This document shows positions 47,701 to 58,332 of a DNA stretch of 64,000 nt, piece by piece; position 1 is the first letter of the stretch, and every line of letters begins with the position of its first letter. Source of the stretch: Mycobacterium nebraskense (GTDB lineage: Bacteria > Actinomycetota > Actinomycetes > Mycobacteriales > Mycobacteriaceae); NCBI RefSeq assembly GCF_002102255.1, contig NZ_LQPH01000011.1, forward strand, positions 20,653-84,652. Direction: 5' to 3'. Below the pieces are notes generated by a model. It was given only the letters and a program-made list of their open reading frames with translations, searched no databases and was not told the DNA's origin. Made by a program: the position numbers and the translations under genes.

Positions 47701-50700
47701 GAACAACTCCGCGCCCTGCCCGACGGCCTGACCTACGGGCTGCTGCGCTACCTCAACACCGACATCGACCTGGCCGGTTCGGACCCGGCGATCGGATTCA
47801 ACTATCTGGGCCGGATGGGCGCGGCCGCCGCCGACCTCCCTGACGAGCTGTGGCGGGTCAGCCAGGACGGCCTGTCGGTCGCCGCCGCGACCGCCGTGCC
47901 GATGCCACTGGGACACACCGTGGAACTCAACGCCGGCACCGTCGACACCGATGCCGGCCCGCACCTGCACGCCACCTGGACGTGGGCCTCGTCAGCACTG
48001 GACCACGACCAGATCAGCCGACTCAGCCGGCTGTGGTTCGAGGCCCTGGCCGGAATCTGCGCGCATGTCCGTCGCGGGGGCGGCGGGCTGACCCCCTCCG
48101 ATATCGTCCCCGCCCGGCTCAGCCAACCTCAGATCGACGCGCTGCAACAGCAGTACCGGATCGCCGATATCTTGCCGCTAACCCCCCTGCAGCGGGGACT
48201 GCACTTTCACGCCAGCACCACCGGCAGCAACGACGACCTGTATGCGATGCAGCTGGACATCACCGTCACCGGCCCGCTCGATCCGCACCGCCTGCACGAT
48301 GCCGTACACACTGTGATCAACCGCCATCCCAACCTGGCCGCCCGGTTCTGCGAAGAATTCGACCAGCCGGTCCAGATCATCCCGGCCGAACCCACGGCGG
48401 CGTGGCAGTACTTCGAACTGGACTCCGCGGAACAGGTCCAGCAGGTGTGCGCCGCCGAACGCGCGGCGGTCTGTGACCTCACCGAGCCGCCGGCCTTTCG
48501 GGTGGCGTTGATCCGCACCGCCAACGGGCGGCACCGGGTCGTGCTGACCAACCACCACATCGTGCTCGATGGCTGGTCGCTGCCGATCCTGCTGGGGGAA
48601 ATCTTCGCCGGCTACTACGGACAGCGGCTGCCCGCGGCCACGCCGTATCGCCGGTTCGTCGGTTGGCTGGCCGATCGAGACCTCGAGGCCGCCCACGCCG
48701 CCTGGCGCGATGTGCTGGCCGGCTTCGACACCCCCACCCTGGTGGCCCCGCCGAGTCGGTCAGGGCTCGGGCGGCGCGGCGTGACCTCGTCTCGGGTGCC
48801 CGAACAGACCACCCGGGCGCTGGTCGAGTTGGCGCGCTCGTGCCACACCACCGTCAACACCGTGTTGCAGGCCGCGTGGGCGCAGCTGCTGATGGGGCTG
48901 ACAGGTCAGCATGACGTCACCTTCGGCACCGCGGTCTCCGGCCGGCCGACCGAGCTGCCCGGCGCGGAAACGATGGTCGGTCTGTTGATCAACACGGTGC
49001 CGGTGCGCGCGAGGATCACCCCGGCCACCACCACCGCCGGGCTGCTCGACCAACTACGCAACGACCACAACCACACACTGGAACACCAACACCTGGCGCT
49101 CACCGAGATCCACCGCGCCACCGGCCACGACCAACTCTTCGACACCCTGTTCGTCTACGAGAATTACCCCATCGACACCGCCGCGTCGTTGGACGTCCGC
49201 GAGCTGGCCATCACCGACATCGCCACCCGTGAATCCACCCACTACCCGCTGACACTGCAAGCGATGCCGGGCGACCAGTTGGGCCTTCGCCTCGAATTCG
49301 ACACCGACGTCTTCGACCCGGCCGGCATCGAAGCGCTGGCCGCGCGCTTGCAGCGGATCCTGGCGACCATGTCCGCCTATCCAACGGCGCGGCTTGCGTC
49401 GATGGATGTGCTCGATGCCGACGAACACGCCCGCCTCGATGAGTTCGGCAATCGCGCGGTATTGGCCCTGCCCGCGACGCCGGTGTCGATTCCAGGGTTA
49501 TTCGCCGCACAGGTGGCGCGCACACCCGGGGCGGTGGCGGTGACCTTCGACGGCCGCTCAATGACGTACCGCGAGGTTGATCGGGCATCGAATCGCTTGG
49601 CGCACCTGCTGATCGGACATGGTGTTGGCCGCGGCCAGTGTGTGGCGGTGCTGTTCAACCGGTGCGCCGACGCGATTGTCGCGATCCTGGCAACGCTCAA
49701 GGCCGGGGCCGCATACTTACCGATCGACCCGGCGCACCCGCCGGCCCGGATCGAGTTCATGATGGCTGACGCCGCGCCGATCGCCGCGATTGCCGCCACC
49801 GGGCTGGCCGACCGGCTGCGCGGATACGGCGTGCCGGTCATCGCTACCAACGACCCCGCTGTTGAGACCTACCCGAGCACAGGCCTCCCGGCGCCGGACC
49901 CCGACGACGTCGCCCACATCATCTACACCTCCGGCACCACGGGAGTCCCCAAGGGCGTCGCCGTCACCCACCACAACGTCACCCGGCTGTTCGACTCACT
50001 CGACGTCGGCCTGACGCCGGCGCCGGGACAGGTGTGGACTCAGTGCCACTCCTATGCCTTCGACTACTCGGTCTGGGAGATCTGGGGCGCGTTGCTGCAC
50101 GGCGGGCGCCTGGTCGTGGTGACCGAGTCAGTGGCGGCCTCACCGGATGACTTCCACGCCTTACTCGTCGCCGAGAAGGTCAGCGTCTTGAGTCAAACCC
50201 CGTCGGCGGTGGCGACGCTCTCACCCGAGGGTCTGGGATCGGCGGCGTTGATGATCGCCGCCGAGGCCTGCCCGGGCGAGGTGGTGGATCGCTGGGCGCC
50301 CGGGCGGGTGATGATCAACGGCTACGGCCCGACCGAGACCACGGTGTATGCCACGATCAGCGCCCCGCTAATGGCGGGGTCGGCGGTGGTGCCGATCGGT
50401 GCACCGGTGCCGGGGGCGGCGCTGTTCGTGCTGGACGGATGGTTGCGCGCGGTGCCGGTCGGCGCGGTCGGGGAGTTGTATGTGGCCGGCCGCGGCGTCG
50501 GGTGCGGGTATCTGCGACGGGCCGGTTTGACCGCGTCGCGGTTCGTGGCCTGTCCGTTCGGGGAGCCCGGAACGCGCATGTATCGCACCGGGGATCTGGT
50601 GCGGTGGGGCGCCGATGGGCAGCTGCAGTATCTCGGACGCGCCGACGAGCAGGTCAAGATCCGCGGATATCGCATCGAACTTGGTGAGATCCAGACGGCG

Positions 50701-53700
50701 CTGTCCGGGCTGGACGGGGTGGAGCAGGCGGTGGTGATCGCCCGCGAAGACCGCCCCGCCGCCTTGCGCTTGGTGGGCTACGTCACCGAGTCGGTCGCCG
50801 GGGCAGTGGACCCAGCAGCGATGCGTTCGCAGCTTGCCGAGCGGCTACCGGCGTACATGGTGCCTGCCGCGGTGATGGTGCTGCAGGCGCTGCCCCTGAC
50901 GGTCAACGGCAAGCTCGACAGGCGCGCACTCCCGGCACCCGAATACCATGCGGGTCTTTACCGCGCCCCCGCCGACGTGGTCGAGGAGGTCCTGGCCGGC
51001 GTCTACGCCCAAATCCTGGGCCTTGAGCGGGTCGGGGTCGACGAGTCGTTCTTCGACCTGGGCGGGGATTCGCTGTCGGCGATGCGCCTGGTCGCCGCGG
51101 TCAACAAAACCCTGGATACCAACCTCGCGGTGCGCACGATATTCGACGCGCCGTCCGTCAGAAGTCTGAGTCAGCTGTTGGGTAGGGATGGCAGGCTGCT
51201 GGAAGTGGCTCCCACCGCGAGCCCGGCAACCGACTTGTGCTTTGCGTCGGTGCACGGCGGCGACACCACCGAGGTGCACGCCGCCGATCTGACGCTGGAC
51301 AAGTTCATCGACGCCCCGACGCTGTCGGTCGCCCCGACGCTTCCCAGGGCCGGCTCCGAGGCGCGGACGGTCCTGCTGACCGGGGCGACCGGTTTCCTCG
51401 GGCGTTACCTGGCCCTGCAATGGCTCGAACGCATGGCGCGCGTCGACGGCACGCTGATCTGCCTGGTGCGCGCGCACTCCGACGAGGACGCGCGACGCCG
51501 TCTCCACAAGACCTTCGACAGCGGCGACCCGGAGCTGTTGCGGCACTTCGAGGAACTGGCCGCCGATCATCTCGAGGTCGTCGCCGGCGACAAGGGCGAA
51601 GCCAACCTGGGCCTCGACCAGCAGACCTGGCAGCGGCTGGCCGACACCGTCGATCTGATCGTCGATGCCGCCGCCCTGGTCAACGCCGTCCTGTCCTACC
51701 GCGAGTTGTTCGGGCCCAACGTCATGGGCACCGCCGAGCTGATCCGGTTCGCGCTCACCACCAAGATCAAGCCCTACTCCTACGTGTCGACTTCAGACGT
51801 CGGGCGCCAGGTCGAGCGATCGCTGTTCACCGAGGACGCCGACATCCGGGTCGTCAGCCCCACCCGCACCATCGACGGAAGCCTGGCCAACGGCTACGGC
51901 AACAGCAAGTGGGCCGGCGAGGTGCTGTTGCGCGAGGCCCATGACCTGTGCGGGCTGCCGGTCGCGGTGTTCCGCTCCGGCATGATCCTGGCCGACACCA
52001 CCTACGCGGGCCAGCTCAACGTGCCGGACACCGTCACCCGCATGGTGCTGAGCGTCCTGGCCACCGGTGTCGCGCCCTCCTCGTTCTTCCAGCTCGACGC
52101 CGACGGAAACCGGCAACGCGCACACTTCGACGGGCTGCCCGTCGGTTTCGTCGCCGAGGCGATCGCCACGCTGGGCGCCCAGGTGCTCGACGCTTTTGAG
52201 ACCTACCACGTGATGAACCCGCACGACGACGGCATCGGGCCCGATGAGTACGTCGACTGGCTCATCGAGGCCGGCTACCCCATCGAGCGCATCGGCGATT
52301 TCGGGGAGTGGTTACAGCGGTTCGAGACCGGCCTGCGCGCCCTGCCGGAGCGACAGCGCCGGCACTCGGTGCTGCAGATGTTGCTGTTGCGCAACGCTAT
52401 TCAGCCGCAGCCCCCCGAGCCCAGCCGCGGGTCCTACGCCCCGACCGACCGATTCCGCGCCGCGGTGCAAGAAGCGAAAATCGGCCCCGACAAGGACATC
52501 CCGGACATCCCGCACGTGTCGGCGCCGATCATCATCAAGTACGCCACCGACTTGCACCTGCTCGGCCTGCTGGGTGCGGAACGGGTCGGGGCCGACGACT
52601 CGCGCGGAGATGCGGGTCGGCGTAAGCCGTTGGTGGCCGGTCCACGGCCGGCAGTGGTCCCGCTGTCGTTCGCCCAAAGCCGGTTGTGGTTCCTCAACCG
52701 GTTCGAGGGTGGGGTTGCGACCTACAACATGCCGATCGCTTTTCGGATGAGCGGGCTCCTGGATGTTGCAGCGCTGGAATCGGCGCTCGACGATGTCGTC
52801 GCCCGCCACGAATCGCTGCGCACCGTATTTCCCGACATCGACGGTGTGCCGTTCCAGCAGGTGATGCCGGCCAAGCCGGGCATGTGGCAGGGCGGGGACC
52901 CAGCGGTGATGTCTTTGCCGGAGCAGGATGTCGCCGGCAGGGTAATTGCGCTGGCTGGGTACCGGTTCGATTTGTCGGCAGAGATCCCGATCCGTGCGCA
53001 GATCTATTCGGTCGGGGAAGAGCAGCATGTGGTGGCAATTGTGTTGCACCACATTGCTTTTGATGGCTGGTCGTTCGCTCCCATGGTCAGGGACATCGCC
53101 GAGGCGTACCGGGCACGAGCGCGGGGGGAGGCGCCGCGGTGGGTGCCGTTACCGGTGCAGTATGCGGATTACACGCTTTGGCAATTGGATTTGTTGGGCG
53201 CGGAGTCTGATCCGGACAGCATTATCGCGGGCCAGTTGCGGTACTGGCGGCAGGAATTAGCCGATCTGCCGGTAGTGGTGTCGCTGCCGACGGATCGGCC
53301 CCGCTCGCCGGAGCCCAGTTTCCGCGGTGATGCGATCGACGTGCCCGTCGACCCGCAAATGTGGGCGGGCGTTAAACGCGTTGCAGCAGAGCATAATACG
53401 ACCGCATCGATGGTGCTGCAGGCGGTGGTGGCGGTGTTGTTGCACCGAGTCGGCGTCGGCGAGGACGTGGTGATGGGCACGCCGATCGCCGGACGGTTGG
53501 ATCAGGCGCTCGACGATCTGGTCGGGTTCTTCGTCAACACCTGGGTGTTGCGGGTGGGGATCACTTCTGCGCACCGGTTCAGCGATGTGCTCGGGCAGGT
53601 GCGCGATAAGGCGCTTGATGCCTACAGCAATCAGGATGTTCCGTTCGAGCGGCTGGTCGAGCAGCTCAACCCAGTGCGCTCCACGGCACACCATCCGCTG

Positions 53701-56700
53701 TTTCAGGTGTTCATGGCCTTCCAGAACAATGTGCGCCCCGAGGTGTTGTCGTTCGACGAGCTCAGCGTCGAGCCGCTGACGGCTGCGACCGGCACCGCAA
53801 AGTTCGACCTGGAATTCGAGTTCAGCGAAGTGCCGACCGACGATTCGGCCGCGCCGATGGCCTCCGGGGTGGTGACTTACGCCACCGATCTCTTTGACCG
53901 GGCCACCGTCGAGCGGTTGGTCACCTGGTTTGGACGGCTGATCGAGGCGGTGGTGGCGAACGCGTCGGTGGTGGTGGGAGACGTCCCGCTGCTCGATCGC
54001 GGTGAGCGGGACTTAGTGCTGTCGCAGTGGTCTGGCACTGGCGTGGAAGTGCCCGTGGCGGTGGCGCCGCAGTTGTTGGCTGCGGCGGTGGCGGCCCGCC
54101 CCGACGCGGTGGCGGTGGTGGACGGCACCCGGGAGGTGTCGTACCGCGAGCTTGATGAGTGGTCGACGCGGTTGGCGCGGGTATTGATCGAGGCGGGGGT
54201 GGGTCCTGAGCATGCCGTGGGCGTCGCAATGGATCGGTGTCTGGAGTTGGTGGTGGCCTGGTGGGCGGTGGTCAAGGCCGGCGGGGCCTATGTGCCGGTG
54301 GATCCGGCCTATCCGGTCGAACGGATCGCCACGATGCTGGACACGGTCAATGCGGGGTTGGTGTTGACGTGTGGTGCCGACACCGTGGCCGGGGCCGGGT
54401 CGCGCCCGGTGCTGCGCATCGACGGTCTGGACCTGTGCGGGCGCTCCGCGAATGCAATAACCGATGCCGACCGGCTGGCGCCGTTGGGGGTGGACAACAC
54501 CGCCTATGTGATGTTCACGTCGGGCTCCACCGGTTCACCCAAAGGGGTCGCGGTCAGCCACGCCGGTCTGCGCGCGGCGGCGCTGGGCGAGGGGGTCGGG
54601 TTGGGTGCGGATTCGCGGCTGTTGATGGTGGCGTCGCCGACCTTCGATGTGTCGGTCGGCGAGTTGTTGTCGGCGGTGAGGTCGTGGGCGGCGCTGGTGG
54701 TTGCGGGCAAGGAAGCGTACGCCGGGGAGGCGTTGACCACGTTGCTGCAGCGCCAGCAGGTCAATGCGGCGGTATTCACCCCGACGGTGCTGTCGTCGCT
54801 GGATCCCTCCCGGCTGAACGGGGTGGACACGCTGATCACCATCGGGGAGGCCCTCCCGGCAGAGTTGGCGGCCACCTGGGCGTCGGGCCGGCAGATGTTC
54901 AACACCTACGGCCCCACCGAGACCACCATCTGGGTCACCTGCACTGCGCCGCTGTTGGCGGGGCAGCCGGTGGGCATCGGCGCCCCGCTGCCCGGAGCGT
55001 GCGCACTGGTTCTCGATGCCCGGCTGAACCCGGTGCCCAGGGGAGTGGTCGGCGAGTTGTATGTGAGCGGGCCCGTGCTGGCTCACGGCTATGTGGGCCG
55101 GATGGACCTGACCGCCGAACGGTTCGTCGCAAATCCCTATGGGGCTGCCGGCGCGCGGATGTACCGCACCGGTGACCTGGTGCGCTGGGCCCCGGATGGA
55201 ACACTGGACTACCTGGGCCGCGCCGACACCCAGATCAAATTGCGCGGACAGCGCATCGAACTGGGCGAAATCGAAAACACCCTGCTGTCGTGCCCGCAGG
55301 TCACCCAGGCAGCCGCAACCGTGCACCACACCAAGACCGGCGCCCAACTCGTCGCCTACGTCACCCTCGAGCACACCGCCAGCGCCGACCGCGACGCCGA
55401 AAGCGTCGAAGAATGGCAACACGTCTGGAACGAGCTGTACGGCGCCCCAGTCGCGGAGCCGGCGTTCGGCATGGACTTTCGGAGCTGGAACAGCAGCTAC
55501 ACCGGTGATCCGATCCCCCTCGAGGAGATGGTGGAGTGGCGCTCGGCAACGGTGGATCGGATCATCGCCCTGCAGCCGCGAAGAGTGTTGGAGATCGGCG
55601 CGGGCTCGGGGTTGGTGCTGTCGCAGATCGCCCCGCAGTGTGAGCATTACGTTGCCACCGACATGTCGGCGGCGGCCATCGACAACCTGGCCCGCTCGCT
55701 GGAGCGGTTGCAGACCCCGTGGTGTGACCGGGTCCAGCTGCTGACCCGACCCGCCCATGTGGTCGAGGGACTGCCGCCTGGCTACTTCGACACCATCATT
55801 CTCAACTCGGTCATCCAGTACTTCCCCAATCAGCAATACCTGGCCGACCTCATCGACTACGCCGTGGAACTGCTGGCCCCCGGCGGGGCACTGTTCATCG
55901 GCGACGTCCGCAACCACACTCTGCAAGGCGCCTTCCAAACCGCGGTCGCGCTGGCCCGCACCGACACCACGGACACCGCCGAGATCCGCCAACGGGTTCA
56001 CCGGGCCATGCTTAGCGAATCCGAATTGCTCTTAGCCCCAGAGTTTTTCACCAAGTGGGCCGCCGACCACCCGTCAGTGGCCGGGCTCGACATCCAAGTC
56101 AAACGCGGATTTGCCGACAACGAACTGAACCGGTACCGCTACGACGTTGTCGTCCATAAAACCCCGACGTGGGTACGCTCACTCGCGAAAGTGCCCACCT
56201 GGACGTGGGCCCAGTGCGCAGGACTGGACGGGTTGCGCAGCCAGTTGATGACGCACCGTCCCGCCACGGTCCGCATCGCCGAGATTCCCCACACCGGAGT
56301 GATCACCGACGTCCACGTCGAACAGGCACTCGCGGCAGGGTTACCGCTGGCCGGCGCACTCGTCCAAGCCACTGCGACCCCCGATACCGCCACTGCAGAA
56401 CAATTGCACCGCGCCGGCGAAGCCGCCGGATATCACGTCGCGGTGACCTGGGGCACCAAACCCGGCACCCTCGACGCCGTGTTCATCGGCCCTGAACCGC
56501 ACCGCGAGCACACCCCACCGCTGACCGACCTCTACATGCCCGACACGTGGGCCCGCCGAAGCACCCCGCACGCCAATGAACCCCGCACCAACGCCAAGGT
56601 CAGCGCGGTACGCCAGCGTTTGAGCGCGCGGTTGCCTGAATACATGGTGCCGTCCCAGATAGTCGTGCTTGAGCAGTTCCCGTTGACCTCCTCGGGCAAG

Positions 56701-58332
56701 ATCGACCGAAAGGCGCTGCCGGCGCCGGTGTTTGCCGCCACACCCTTCCAGGCACCGCAGACCCCGACCGAGAAGATCGTGGCCGGCGTCTACGCCCAGG
56801 TCCTGGGCCTCGAGCGGGTTGGGGTCGACGAGTCGTTCTTCGACCTGGGCGGGGATTCGCTGTCGGCGATGCGCCTGATCGACTCGATCAACAAAGCCCT
56901 TGATTCCCATCTTGCGGTGCGCACAGTGTTCGACGCCCCGTCCGTCAGAAGCCTCAGCGAGCAATTGGACCGACATGAGAGCCCGGCCGGCGATGTGCTC
57001 TTTGCGTCTGTGCACGGCGGCGACACCACCGAGGTGCACGCCGGCGATCTGACGCTGGACAAGTTCATCGACGCCCCGACGCTGTCGGTCGCCCCGACGC
57101 TTCCCAGGGCCGGCTCCGAGGCGCGGACGGTCCTGCTGACCGGGGCGACCGGTTTCCTCGGGCGTTACCTGGCCCTGCAATGGCTCGAACGGATGAACCT
57201 CGTCGACGGCACGCTTATCTGCCTGGTGCGCGCGCACTCCGACGGGGACGCGCGACGCCGTCTCCACAAGACCTTCGACAGCGGCGACCCGGAGCTGTTG
57301 CGGCACTTCGAGGAACTGGCCGCCGATCATCTCGAGGTCGTCGCCGGCGACAAGGGCGAAGCCAACCTGGGCCTCGACCAGCAGACCTGGCAGCGGCTGG
57401 CCGACACCGTCGATCTGATCGTCGATCCCGCAGCCCTGGTCAACACCGTCCTGCCCTACCGCGAGTTGTTCGGGCCCAACGTCATGGGCACCGCCGAGCT
57501 GATCCGGATCGCGCTCACCACCAAGATCAAGCCCTACATCTACGTGTCGACGAGCGCCGTGGGTCACCAGATCGAGCGGTCGGCGTTCACCGAGGATGCC
57601 GACATCCGGGTCATCAGCCCCACCCGCGCAATCGACAACAGCTACGGCAACGGATACCCCAACAGCAAGTGGGCCGGCGAGGTGCTGCTGCGCGAGGCCA
57701 ACGACCTGTGCGGTATGCCGGTCTCGGTATTTCGTAGCGACGTGATCCTGGCCGACACCACCTACGCGGGCCAGCTCAACGTGCCGGACGTGTTCACGAG
57801 GACGGCGCTGAGCCTGCTAGCCACCGGCGTTGCGCCCGGCTCGTTCTTCCAGCTCGACGCCGAGGGCAATCGGCAGCGCGCGCACTTCGACGGGCTGCCG
57901 GTGGGTTTTGTCGCCGAGGCGATCGCCACGCTGGGTGCCCGGGTGGTCGACGGGTTTGAGACCTACCACGTGATGAACCCGCACGACGACGGCATCGGGC
58001 TCGATGAGTACGTCGACTGGCTGATCGAGGCCGGTTACCCGATCCAGCGCATCGATGACTTTGGGGAGTGGTTGCAGCGGTTCGAGGCCGCCCTGCGTGC
58101 TCTGCCGGAGCGACAGCGCCGGTACTCGGTCCTGGAGGTGTTGCAGTTCCTGTTGCACACTGCCAAGCAGTTGCAGCCCCCCGAGCCGACCCGCGGGTGC
58201 TACGCGCCGACCGACCGATTCCGTGCCGCGGTGCAAGAAGCGAAAATCGGCCCCGACCAAGACATTCCGCACGTCTCGGCGCCGATCATCATCAAATACG
58301 CCACCGACCTGCAACTGCTCGGAATGCTCTAG
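41734..58332 (+). CDS. Giant non-ribosomal peptide synthetase 2: A-T / C-A-T-E / C-A-T-R / C-A(NMT)-T-R
   Basis: 5532 aa. GTG 41734 overlaps the NRPS1 stop (GTGA) and follows GGAGAG. It begins inside module 5 with A5. T serines are S565 (GGNSV, Asn for Asp), S1623, S3113 and S5042. C6 is LCL (HHIAADG, His750); E6 has [10 protein letters not shown] (His1795); C7 is DCL (His2274); C8 is LCL-like (His3772). Pockets: A5 DFWSMAGVY, A6 DFWTLGAVY, A7 DYWSMAGVY, A8 DVGVIITIW. An N-methyltransferase is inserted in A8 ([10 protein letters not shown] near 4620). Two SDR-type thioester reductases occur: R1 (GATGFLG from 3217; Tyr3388/Lys3392) between T7 and C8, and R2 (from 5137; Tyr5308/Lys5312) at the end. 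There is no thioesterase; release should be reductive, giving an aldehyde or alcohol. The internal R domain is highly unusual. Stop codons interleave (CTAG) with the converging methyltransferase gene. Confidence 0.93.
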   Translation: MTTNPTRRLFSIDLVNESEHAHLDEWSNRAILAKPAAPVSIPVLFSAQVERTPEAMAVTFDGRSITYSELDEASNRLAHLLVGYGAGPGTCVALLFSRSAEAIVAILAVLKTGAAYLPIDPAVPATRIEFMVTDAAPIAAVTTAAQAGRLHGHGLTVIDIDDPRIDTQPGTALPAPVPDGIAHIIYTSGTTGIPKGVAVTHHNVTRLFDSLDVGLELTPAQVWSQCHSYAFDFSVWEIWGALLFGGRLVVVPEAVAGSPSDLHTLLVTEHVTVLSQTPSAAAALSPEGLESVALMAAGEACPADLVDRWAPGRVMINGYGPTETTVYATISAPLTPDSAVVPIGTPVPGAALFVLDESLHPVPPGAVGELYVAGHGVGVGYVRRAGLTASRFVPCPFGGAGTRMYRTGDLVRWGRDGQLHYLGRADQQVKIRGYRIELGEIQAALTALDGVDRAAVIAREDRPGDKRLVGYITGTADPTTARAALAERLPGYMVPAAIVMLQTLPMTVNGKLDTRALPAPEYQDADHYRAPTNAVEEILAGVYAQVLGLNRVGIDDSFFDLGGNSVSAMRLVAALNTALDADLEMHALFDFPTIAQLTPRISREGGRRKPLVAVERPAVVPLSFAQNRLWFLDQLQGPSAVYNMAVVLRLCGRLDVDALGAGLVDVMARHESLRTLITAPEGIPQQQVVSAERTDFGWELVDAAAWSPSRLSAAIEEAAGHTFDLATQIPLRAKLFRVADDEHVLVGVVHHIAADGWSITPLVRDLGMAYASRSAGRSPGWAELPVQYVDYTLWQREQFGDLDDEHSPIAGQLAYWQDALAGMPECLHLPTDRPYPPVADQRGSKAAVDWPVELQQRVRELAGEHNATSFMVVQTALAVLLSRLSASSEVAVGFPIAGRGDPALDELVGFFVNTLVLRVDLAGDPSFAELLAQVRRRSLAAYDRQDVPFEVLVERLNPTRSLAHHPLVQVMLSWQNLPGHENHDPAAGLALGDVQVTQMLVDTHTARMDLSFSLAERFTEAGEPAGIGGAVEFRTDVFDTATVDAFIERFERILGAMTADPDQRLSSVDVLDAGEHARLDEVGNRAVLTRPAPASVSVPELFADHVARSPQAVAIRCGGRSLTYRELDETANRLGHLLAADGVRPGSCVALLLERSAQAVVTMLAVLKSGAAYLAIDPALPDTRIEFMITDAAPIAAVTTAGLRSRLDGYDLLVIDVDDPAVDSQPNTALPAPAPDDIAYLIYTSGTTGVPKGVAISHRNLTHLAQSAPPDLPGAQVWTQCHSYAFDFSVWEIWAALLGGGRLVVVPEEVTASPEDFHALLVGEQVNVLTQTPSAVAALSPQGLDSVALLLGGEAVPAEVVDRWAPGRVVINAYGPTEATVYASMSAPLEAGPAGSGAAPIGAPVATAALFVLDEWLRPLPTGVVGELYVAGRGVGVGYVRRPGLTASRFVPCPFGGPGTRMYRTGDLVRWGPDGQLRYLGRADDQVKIRGYRIELGEIQAALAGLDGVDQAVVIAREDRPGDKRLVGYITGTARPAEARARLAERLPAYMVPAAVVVVDALPLTVNNKLDTRALPAPEYRDGDHYRAPTNAVEGVLAGIYAQVLGLERVGVDESFFDLGGDSILSMQVVAQARAAGLTCRPRDIFVEQTVARLARVAVAAGGEAVPVDEGVGPVPATPIMRWLHTVDGPIDQFNQTMVVQAPAGVSEVDVAIVLQALLDRHAMLRLRADTDDAGGWSLQVPDPGSVDSGACLDTVDVLSDEALSEARSRLNPAGGAMVRALWATATGQLALIIHHLAIDAVSWRILLEDLNIAWAQHHSGQPIALPAAGTSFARWAALLNEHAHTPAVVDQADSWQQVLATPAALPPVQPELDTYASAGHLTAALDVETTRLLLGEVPAAFHTGITDILLIAFGMAWAEYLGALSGAPVGIDVEGHGRHDDLFPDVDLSRTVGWFTTKYPVSLAVGGLRWTQVVAGEAALGAVIKDGKEQLRALPDGLTYGLLRYLNTDIDLAGSDPAIGFNYLGRMGAAAADLPDELWRVSQDGLSVAAATAVPMPLGHTVELNAGTVDTDAGPHLHATWTWASSALDHDQISRLSRLWFEALAGICAHVRRGGGGLTPSDIVPARLSQPQIDALQQQYRIADILPLTPLQRGLHFHASTTGSNDDLYAMQLDITVTGPLDPHRLHDAVHTVINRHPNLAARFCEEFDQPVQIIPAEPTAAWQYFELDSAEQVQQVCAAERAAVCDLTEPPAFRVALIRTANGRHRVVLTNHHIVLDGWSLPILLGEIFAGYYGQRLPAATPYRRFVGWLADRDLEAAHAAWRDVLAGFDTPTLVAPPSRSGLGRRGVTSSRVPEQTTRALVELARSCHTTVNTVLQAAWAQLLMGLTGQHDVTFGTAVSGRPTELPGAETMVGLLINTVPVRARITPATTTAGLLDQLRNDHNHTLEHQHLALTEIHRATGHDQLFDTLFVYENYPIDTAASLDVRELAITDIATRESTHYPLTLQAMPGDQLGLRLEFDTDVFDPAGIEALAARLQRILATMSAYPTARLASMDVLDADEHARLDEFGNRAVLALPATPVSIPGLFAAQVARTPGAVAVTFDGRSMTYREVDRASNRLAHLLIGHGVGRGQCVAVLFNRCADAIVAILATLKAGAAYLPIDPAHPPARIEFMMADAAPIAAIAATGLADRLRGYGVPVIATNDPAVETYPSTGLPAPDPDDVAHIIYTSGTTGVPKGVAVTHHNVTRLFDSLDVGLTPAPGQVWTQCHSYAFDYSVWEIWGALLHGGRLVVVTESVAASPDDFHALLVAEKVSVLSQTPSAVATLSPEGLGSAALMIAAEACPGEVVDRWAPGRVMINGYGPTETTVYATISAPLMAGSAVVPIGAPVPGAALFVLDGWLRAVPVGAVGELYVAGRGVGCGYLRRAGLTASRFVACPFGEPGTRMYRTGDLVRWGADGQLQYLGRADEQVKIRGYRIELGEIQTALSGLDGVEQAVVIAREDRPAALRLVGYVTESVAGAVDPAAMRSQLAERLPAYMVPAAVMVLQALPLTVNGKLDRRALPAPEYHAGLYRAPADVVEEVLAGVYAQILGLERVGVDESFFDLGGDSLSAMRLVAAVNKTLDTNLAVRTIFDAPSVRSLSQLLGRDGRLLEVAPTASPATDLCFASVHGGDTTEVHAADLTLDKFIDAPTLSVAPTLPRAGSEARTVLLTGATGFLGRYLALQWLERMARVDGTLICLVRAHSDEDARRRLHKTFDSGDPELLRHFEELAADHLEVVAGDKGEANLGLDQQTWQRLADTVDLIVDAAALVNAVLSYRELFGPNVMGTAELIRFALTTKIKPYSYVSTSDVGRQVERSLFTEDADIRVVSPTRTIDGSLANGYGNSKWAGEVLLREAHDLCGLPVAVFRSGMILADTTYAGQLNVPDTVTRMVLSVLATGVAPSSFFQLDADGNRQRAHFDGLPVGFVAEAIATLGAQVLDAFETYHVMNPHDDGIGPDEYVDWLIEAGYPIERIGDFGEWLQRFETGLRALPERQRRHSVLQMLLLRNAIQPQPPEPSRGSYAPTDRFRAAVQEAKIGPDKDIPDIPHVSAPIIIKYATDLHLLGLLGAERVGADDSRGDAGRRKPLVAGPRPAVVPLSFAQSRLWFLNRFEGGVATYNMPIAFRMSGLLDVAALESALDDVVARHESLRTVFPDIDGVPFQQVMPAKPGMWQGGDPAVMSLPEQDVAGRVIALAGYRFDLSAEIPIRAQIYSVGEEQHVVAIVLHHIAFDGWSFAPMVRDIAEAYRARARGEAPRWVPLPVQYADYTLWQLDLLGAESDPDSIIAGQLRYWRQELADLPVVVSLPTDRPRSPEPSFRGDAIDVPVDPQMWAGVKRVAAEHNTTASMVLQAVVAVLLHRVGVGEDVVMGTPIAGRLDQALDDLVGFFVNTWVLRVGITSAHRFSDVLGQVRDKALDAYSNQDVPFERLVEQLNPVRSTAHHPLFQVFMAFQNNVRPEVLSFDELSVEPLTAATGTAKFDLEFEFSEVPTDDSAAPMASGVVTYATDLFDRATVERLVTWFGRLIEAVVANASVVVGDVPLLDRGERDLVLSQWSGTGVEVPVAVAPQLLAAAVAARPDAVAVVDGTREVSYRELDEWSTRLARVLIEAGVGPEHAVGVAMDRCLELVVAWWAVVKAGGAYVPVDPAYPVERIATMLDTVNAGLVLTCGADTVAGAGSRPVLRIDGLDLCGRSANAITDADRLAPLGVDNTAYVMFTSGSTGSPKGVAVSHAGLRAAALGEGVGLGADSRLLMVASPTFDVSVGELLSAVRSWAALVVAGKEAYAGEALTTLLQRQQVNAAVFTPTVLSSLDPSRLNGVDTLITIGEALPAELAATWASGRQMFNTYGPTETTIWVTCTAPLLAGQPVGIGAPLPGACALVLDARLNPVPRGVVGELYVSGPVLAHGYVGRMDLTAERFVANPYGAAGARMYRTGDLVRWAPDGTLDYLGRADTQIKLRGQRIELGEIENTLLSCPQVTQAAATVHHTKTGAQLVAYVTLEHTASADRDAESVEEWQHVWNELYGAPVAEPAFGMDFRSWNSSYTGDPIPLEEMVEWRSATVDRIIALQPRRVLEIGAGSGLVLSQIAPQCEHYVATDMSAAAIDNLARSLERLQTPWCDRVQLLTRPAHVVEGLPPGYFDTIILNSVIQYFPNQQYLADLIDYAVELLAPGGALFIGDVRNHTLQGAFQTAVALARTDTTDTAEIRQRVHRAMLSESELLLAPEFFTKWAADHPSVAGLDIQVKRGFADNELNRYRYDVVVHKTPTWVRSLAKVPTWTWAQCAGLDGLRSQLMTHRPATVRIAEIPHTGVITDVHVEQALAAGLPLAGALVQATATPDTATAEQLHRAGEAAGYHVAVTWGTKPGTLDAVFIGPEPHREHTPPLTDLYMPDTWARRSTPHANEPRTNAKVSAVRQRLSARLPEYMVPSQIVVLEQFPLTSSGKIDRKALPAPVFAATPFQAPQTPTEKIVAGVYAQVLGLERVGVDESFFDLGGDSLSAMRLIDSINKALDSHLAVRTVFDAPSVRSLSEQLDRHESPAGDVLFASVHGGDTTEVHAGDLTLDKFIDAPTLSVAPTLPRAGSEARTVLLTGATGFLGRYLALQWLERMNLVDGTLICLVRAHSDGDARRRLHKTFDSGDPELLRHFEELAADHLEVVAGDKGEANLGLDQQTWQRLADTVDLIVDPAALVNTVLPYRELFGPNVMGTAELIRIALTTKIKPYIYVSTSAVGHQIERSAFTEDADIRVISPTRAIDNSYGNGYPNSKWAGEVLLREANDLCGMPVSVFRSDVILADTTYAGQLNVPDVFTRTALSLLATGVAPGSFFQLDAEGNRQRAHFDGLPVGFVAEAIATLGARVVDGFETYHVMNPHDDGIGLDEYVDWLIEAGYPIQRIDDFGEWLQRFEAALRALPERQRRYSVLEVLQFLLHTAKQLQPPEPTRGCYAPTDRFRAAVQEAKIGPDQDIPHVSAPIIIKYATDLQLLGML
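51241..52376 (+). repeat. Direct repeat, copy 1 (R1 coding DNA)
   Basis: This stretch matches 57001-58136 at a constant offset of 5760 bp. Long runs are identical (for example 51301-51420 with 57061-57180 and 51541-51660 with 57301-57420). Divergence rises toward the 3' part. The preceding T-domain DNA is also similar but at a different offset, because the T-R linkers differ by nine codons. Confidence 0.9.
51241..52590 (+). other. Internal thioester reductase domain R1 of NRPS2
   Basis: A complete SDR-fold reductase domain lies between T7 and C8. It has the NAD(P) motif [17 protein letters not shown], the strand-end YVSTS with catalytic Thr, and YGNSK as the Tyr-Lys pair. The tail includes [18 protein letters not shown]. 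Carboxylic-acid-reductase and glycopeptidolipid-type NRPS reductases share these features. Nothing suggests inactivation. It is directly followed by a linker into C8, so an acyl chain on T7 could be reduced off or passed on. Confidence 0.88.
55410..56170 (+). other. N-methyltransferase domain inserted in A8 of NRPS2
   Basis: A class I SAM-dependent methyltransferase sits between the A8 and A10 core motifs of the eighth adenylation domain, the canonical N-MT insertion site. Motifs: [19 protein letters not shown] (SAM), an acidic [13 protein letters not shown], and [14 protein letters not shown]10 ([11 protein letters not shown]) follows at about 56697. It should N-methylate the eighth amino acid before condensation. 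Confidence 0.85.
57001..58136 (+). repeat. Direct repeat, copy 2 (R2 coding DNA)
   Basis: Second copy of the reductase-coding repeat, 5760 bp (exactly 1920 codons) downstream of copy 1. Recombination between copies would remove or duplicate C8-A8-NMT-T8 without breaking the frame. Confidence 0.9.

Noticed and set aside
51241..52590. Internal reductase R1 as a stand-alone gene
   Set aside because: There is no stop between T7, R1 and C8 and no ribosome site at R1; the frame is continuous.
54060..56170. Frameshift or separate gene at the methyltransferase segment
   Set aside because: The frame continues into the A10 motif GKIDRKAL and T8, the normal layout of an N-MT inserted in an A domain.
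25184..58332. Identity with the glycopeptidolipid synthetases mps1-mps2
   Set aside because: Those form a four-residue peptide with one terminal reductase. This pair has eight adenylation domains, an N-methyltransferase and two reductases, and no glycosyltransferase genes adjoin.
18907..58332. Mycobactin (mbt) locus
   Set aside because: No salicylate loading enzymes, no lysine N-hydroxylase and a different domain string; the PKS is a fully reducing Mas type.
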